7,287 bases of DNA, from positions 1 to 7,287 of the forward strand of contig JALXCS010000097.1 in assembly GCA_026990815.1 (NCBI GenBank). Direction: 5' to 3'. The position numbers were made by a program, and so were the translations under genes. The stretch is from Methylomonas sp. Lineage in GTDB: Bacteria; Pseudomonadota; Gammaproteobacteria; Methylococcales; Methylomonadaceae. Below, one piece after another: positions 5,043-7,287 of this stretch; position 1 is the first letter of the stretch, and every line of letters begins with the position of its first letter. Below the pieces are notes generated by a model. It saw only the letters and a program-made list of their open reading frames with translations, was not told the origin of the DNA and did not search any database.

Positions 5043-6830
5043 ATGAAAAAAACGAGATCTATTCGACAAATATTACTCATTTCATACTTGGTTATTAGTA
5101 TAGCTTCTGCACTAATGATTTCTATTATGATTTATACCCATCTACAGGCTATTTTAGTGACAGAAACTGAAACCAGACTTAAATCCCAAGCTTCAACCAT
5201 TATGAAGCAAATTGATATGACCTTGTTTGAAAGAATGGAAAATATTTCAATTTGGAGTCGTGTCTCGGTCATGCAGGATATACGTGTGCAAGATATCGAT
5301 AAACGAATTGCGAAGTTTTTAGATGATGTTACACAAGGTTATGATGGTGTATACCAACAAGTTTTTGTCGTAGACACTGATAAGCAAATGGTTGCAAATA
5401 GCGAGGTTACATTAACTGGAGCATCCCGGATACAAGTTCCGCCAGCCATTGATGCTATCTTGCTCGAAAAACAGATTTGGCTGCAGAAAGTAGACCTTGA
5501 GCACGATATCCTGTTTTTTTTCGCCCGAATCCCGGATCATTTTCGCAACCTGGACTTGGGTCTTCTTTATGCCGGGTTTAACTGGAAGGAAATATATAAA
5601 TTACTAGAAATGCCTTTGCCATTTAGTAATCCTTCTGCTCCTACTTATGCGATATTGTTAGACGCACAAAATATGGTGATTGCAGCGTCAAGTAATGTCA
5701 GGAATATCAAGGGATGGCAGCATTTTTCGCTTAACCAAAATCTGAAGTTGGGTGAACAGCCAACAGGGGAGTTGATAACAAATTTAGACTTGTTTGGTGG
5801 CGAGGAAATGCTGATTGGCTATGCCCATTCCCAGGGCTATCGACGGTTTGGCCGGTTAGGGTGGGCCGTTCTAATTTTGCAACCCAGTGATGTGGCTTAC
5901 GCATCTTCATCGCAACTATGGCAGGTACTAAGCTTGTTTTTGTTTTTTACATTTGCTTTAGCGTTAACGGCTGCATTTTGGATGTCATCAAAAATTGCTA
6001 AACCCATAATTAAACTGACTGACTTCACGAGAGATTTTATGGCGGGCAAACAGGTTTCTCCACCATTATTACATGCTAGTCAGGAGATCACTGAACTTAG
6101 CGTCCGGTTTGCTCAGATGATTAATAATTTGGAGAAATCACATCGGGATTTAGTTCGCGCTGCAAAATTGGCAGTTATTGGTGAGATGGCTGCCAGTATG
6201 GCGCATGAAGTCAGAACGCCTTTGGGAATTTTGCGCTCCTCAGTGCAAATTTTGCAGCGGGAAGTACAAATGAGTGATCTAGGTCGAGAAATGTCTGAAT
6301 TTATTCTTAGTGAGACGCAACGTTTGAATGTATTGATTACTTCGCTTCTGGATTGTGCAAAGCCAAAGCCGCCAGAAATTTTAGAAAATGATATGCATCA
6401 GATTCTATTACATGTTAGTGATTTAGTCAGCAATAGTATTAATGAAAAAAAAATCCATTTAGAGAAAAAATTTAGTGCCAGCGAAACAAATATATTTTGT
6501 GATAGAGACCAAATGGTTCAGGTCTTTTTAAACTTGGTTATTAATGCAATCCAACATGTTCCAGTTGAAGGCCAAATTTCAATCGAAACTTCAAATCAGG
6601 ATGGAAAAATCGTGGTGAAGATTTGTGACAATGGTTCGGGAATTTCAAAATCAGATCAGGAAAAAATATTTGATCCTTTTTTCACCCGTCGGGAAACAGG
6701 AGTTGGCTTGGGTTTAACCGTTGTTCAACAAATTATTTTGGCGCATCAGGGTCAAATTATTGTTGAAGATAACCCAAGTAGTGGCAGTTGTTTTGTCGTT
6801 GTATTTTCTAACAATAGGCCGCAGGTTTAA
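5043..6830 (+). CDS. Membrane sensor histidine kinase of the NtrC-linked type
   Basis: This encodes 595 residues. The order is TM1 (about 10-32), a periplasmic sensor region (33-290) that looks Cache-like (LFERMENISIWS, then QVFVVDTDKQMVANSEV), TM2 (about 292-314), HAMP (about 315-368), HisKA and HATPase_c. The phosphoacceptor is His388 in MAHEVRTPLGIL. The N box is NLVINAIQH (Asn501), the G1 box DNGSGI (529-534), the F box DPFFTR and the G2 box GVGLGL. All catalytic elements are intact. The MAHEVRTPLG and DPFF.T motifs fit kinases that phosphorylate NtrC-family regulators (ZraS/AtoS/HydH-like). The regulator follows after 1 bp, so the two form an operon. The divergent porin and binding-protein genes suggest that the signal is an envelope solute. 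The start ATG has no good Shine-Dalgarno site, but MKKTRSIRQ directly before TM1 is a normal kinase N terminus. Confidence 0.93.
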   Translation: MKKTRSIRQILLISYLVISIASALMISIMIYTHLQAILVTETETRLKSQASTIMKQIDMTLFERMENISIWSRVSVMQDIRVQDIDKRIAKFLDDVTQGYDGVYQQVFVVDTDKQMVANSEVTLTGASRIQVPPAIDAILLEKQIWLQKVDLEHDILFFFARIPDHFRNLDLGLLYAGFNWKEIYKLLEMPLPFSNPSAPTYAILLDAQNMVIAASSNVRNIKGWQHFSLNQNLKLGEQPTGELITNLDLFGGEEMLIGYAHSQGYRRFGRLGWAVLILQPSDVAYASSSQLWQVLSLFLFFTFALALTAAFWMSSKIAKPIIKLTDFTRDFMAGKQVSPPLLHASQEITELSVRFAQMINNLEKSHRDLVRAAKLAVIGEMAASMAHEVRTPLGILRSSVQILQREVQMSDLGREMSEFILSETQRLNVLITSLLDCAKPKPPEILENDMHQILLHVSDLVSNSINEKKIHLEKKFSASETNIFCDRDQMVQVFLNLVINAIQHVPVEGQISIETSNQDGKIVVKICDNGSGISKSDQEKIFDPFFTRRETGVGLGLTVVQQIILAHQGQIIVEDNPSSGSCFVVVFSNNRPQV

Positions 6831-6831
6831 T

Positions 6832-7287
6832 ATGAATGGTAGCAAGATTTTGATTGTTGATGATGAAGAGAAAATGCGGCGTTTGCTTGAGATTCTCTTG
6901 ATCAAGGGAGGGCATGAAGTTTTTCAAGCAGAGAATGGGGTTCAGGCATTATCGCTTTTGAAAAAACAAATGATCGATTTGATTATCACTGATCTAAAAA
7001 TGCCCCAACTTGATGGACTTGGTTTAATTAGACAGCTTTATGAACAAAACAGCGATATCCCAATCATTGTTATCACCGCCTATGGAACGGTAGAAACTGC
7101 GGTGGAAGCGATGAAATACGGTGCTTGTGATTATATTGTTAGACCTTTTGAGCTGGAAACGATAGAGGCTGCAGTCGAAAGAACCTTAAGGATGAGGCGG
7201 GTTCAGCAAGAAAATCAATTTTTACGGCAGGAAGTTGAAAAAGGGTGGGGGAAATTTGTTGGGAAAAGTGAAGCGATTCAGCAAGTT
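6832..7287 (+). CDS. NtrC-family sigma-54-dependent response regulator, 5' part only
   Basis: The first 152 residues are present; the frame runs off the right edge. Residues 1-120 are a receiver domain with acidic pair Asp10/Asp11, phosphoacceptor Asp54 in TDLKMP, and Thr82 in VITAYG. Position 104, normally Lys in the KPF motif, is Arg (DYIVRPFE, codon AGA). A coiled linker with QENQFLRQEVEK follows, then FVGKSEAIQQV, the usual beginning of the sigma-54 AAA+ domain (consensus like F-I-G-x-S-x-A-M). The AAA+ core with GAFTGA and the DNA-binding helix-turn-helix must lie outside the window. The start is 1 bp after the kinase TAA, with CAGG 7 nt upstream as the ribosome-binding site. Its likely partner is the kinase. 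A plausible target is the sigma-54 promoter at 3261-3276. Confidence 0.92.
   Translation, partial: MNGSKILIVDDEEKMRRLLEILLIKGGHEVFQAENGVQALSLLKKQMIDLIITDLKMPQLDGLGLIRQLYEQNSDIPIIVITAYGTVETAVEAMKYGACDYIVRPFELETIEAAVERTLRMRRVQQENQFLRQEVEKGWGKFVGKSEAIQQV

Noticed and set aside
5035..5046. Three-codon ORF (ATG ATT AAA TGA) overlapping the kinase start codon
   Set aside because: It could couple translation, but it has no Shine-Dalgarno site and such a short overlap is expected by chance in AT-rich DNA.
6714..6905. Minus-strand open frame of 63 codons
   Set aside because: It is antisense to the end of the kinase ATPase domain and the start of the response regulator, both certain genes.

Overview
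The window looks like a chromosomal stretch from an AT-rich Gram-negative bacterium, most likely a gammaproteobacterium. The reasons are an outer-membrane beta-barrel ending in Phe, Sec signal peptides, an NtrC-type two-component pair and a good sigma-54 promoter. No gene fixes the genus; a methanotroph-like or similar environmental gammaproteobacterium is only a guess. There are no RNA genes, insertion sequences, CRISPR arrays or phage genes.

Layout. (1) Positions 2-856 (+) hold the 3' end of an exported protein with a HAF-type repeat, a PKD domain and a C-terminal Ig-like domain, closed by a strong intrinsic terminator (900-936). (2) On the minus strand, 1645-3198 encodes a secreted protein made of five ~90-residue beta-sandwich-like repeats. 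Downstream of it, past a hairpin terminator (1587-1631), lies 983-1549, a small unrecognised exported protein with three exact 21-residue repeats built on VGYDN-YGEGVA. (3) The 277-bp gap at 3199-3475 carries a close match to a sigma-54 promoter (3261-3276) aimed at the five-repeat gene, plus inverted repeats that could be activator sites. (4) A minus-strand pair encodes a beta-barrel porin-like protein (3946-4983) and, 2 bp further on, a short PstS-like periplasmic binding protein (3476-3943). (5) Diverging from that pair across only 59 bp are a membrane sensor histidine kinase (5043-6830) and, 1 bp later, an NtrC-family response regulator cut by the window end (6832-7287).

Working model (inference). 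The porin and binding protein handle or report an envelope ligand, perhaps an oxyanion. The kinase senses it through its periplasmic domain and phosphorylates the NtrC-like regulator, which activates sigma-54 promoters. The one clear sigma-54 promoter in the window drives the secreted repeat protein, so the cluster may be a self-contained system that senses a ligand and remodels the cell surface. The regulator has Arg where the receiver domain normally has its invariant Lys. The small GEGVA-repeat protein is the least explained gene here.
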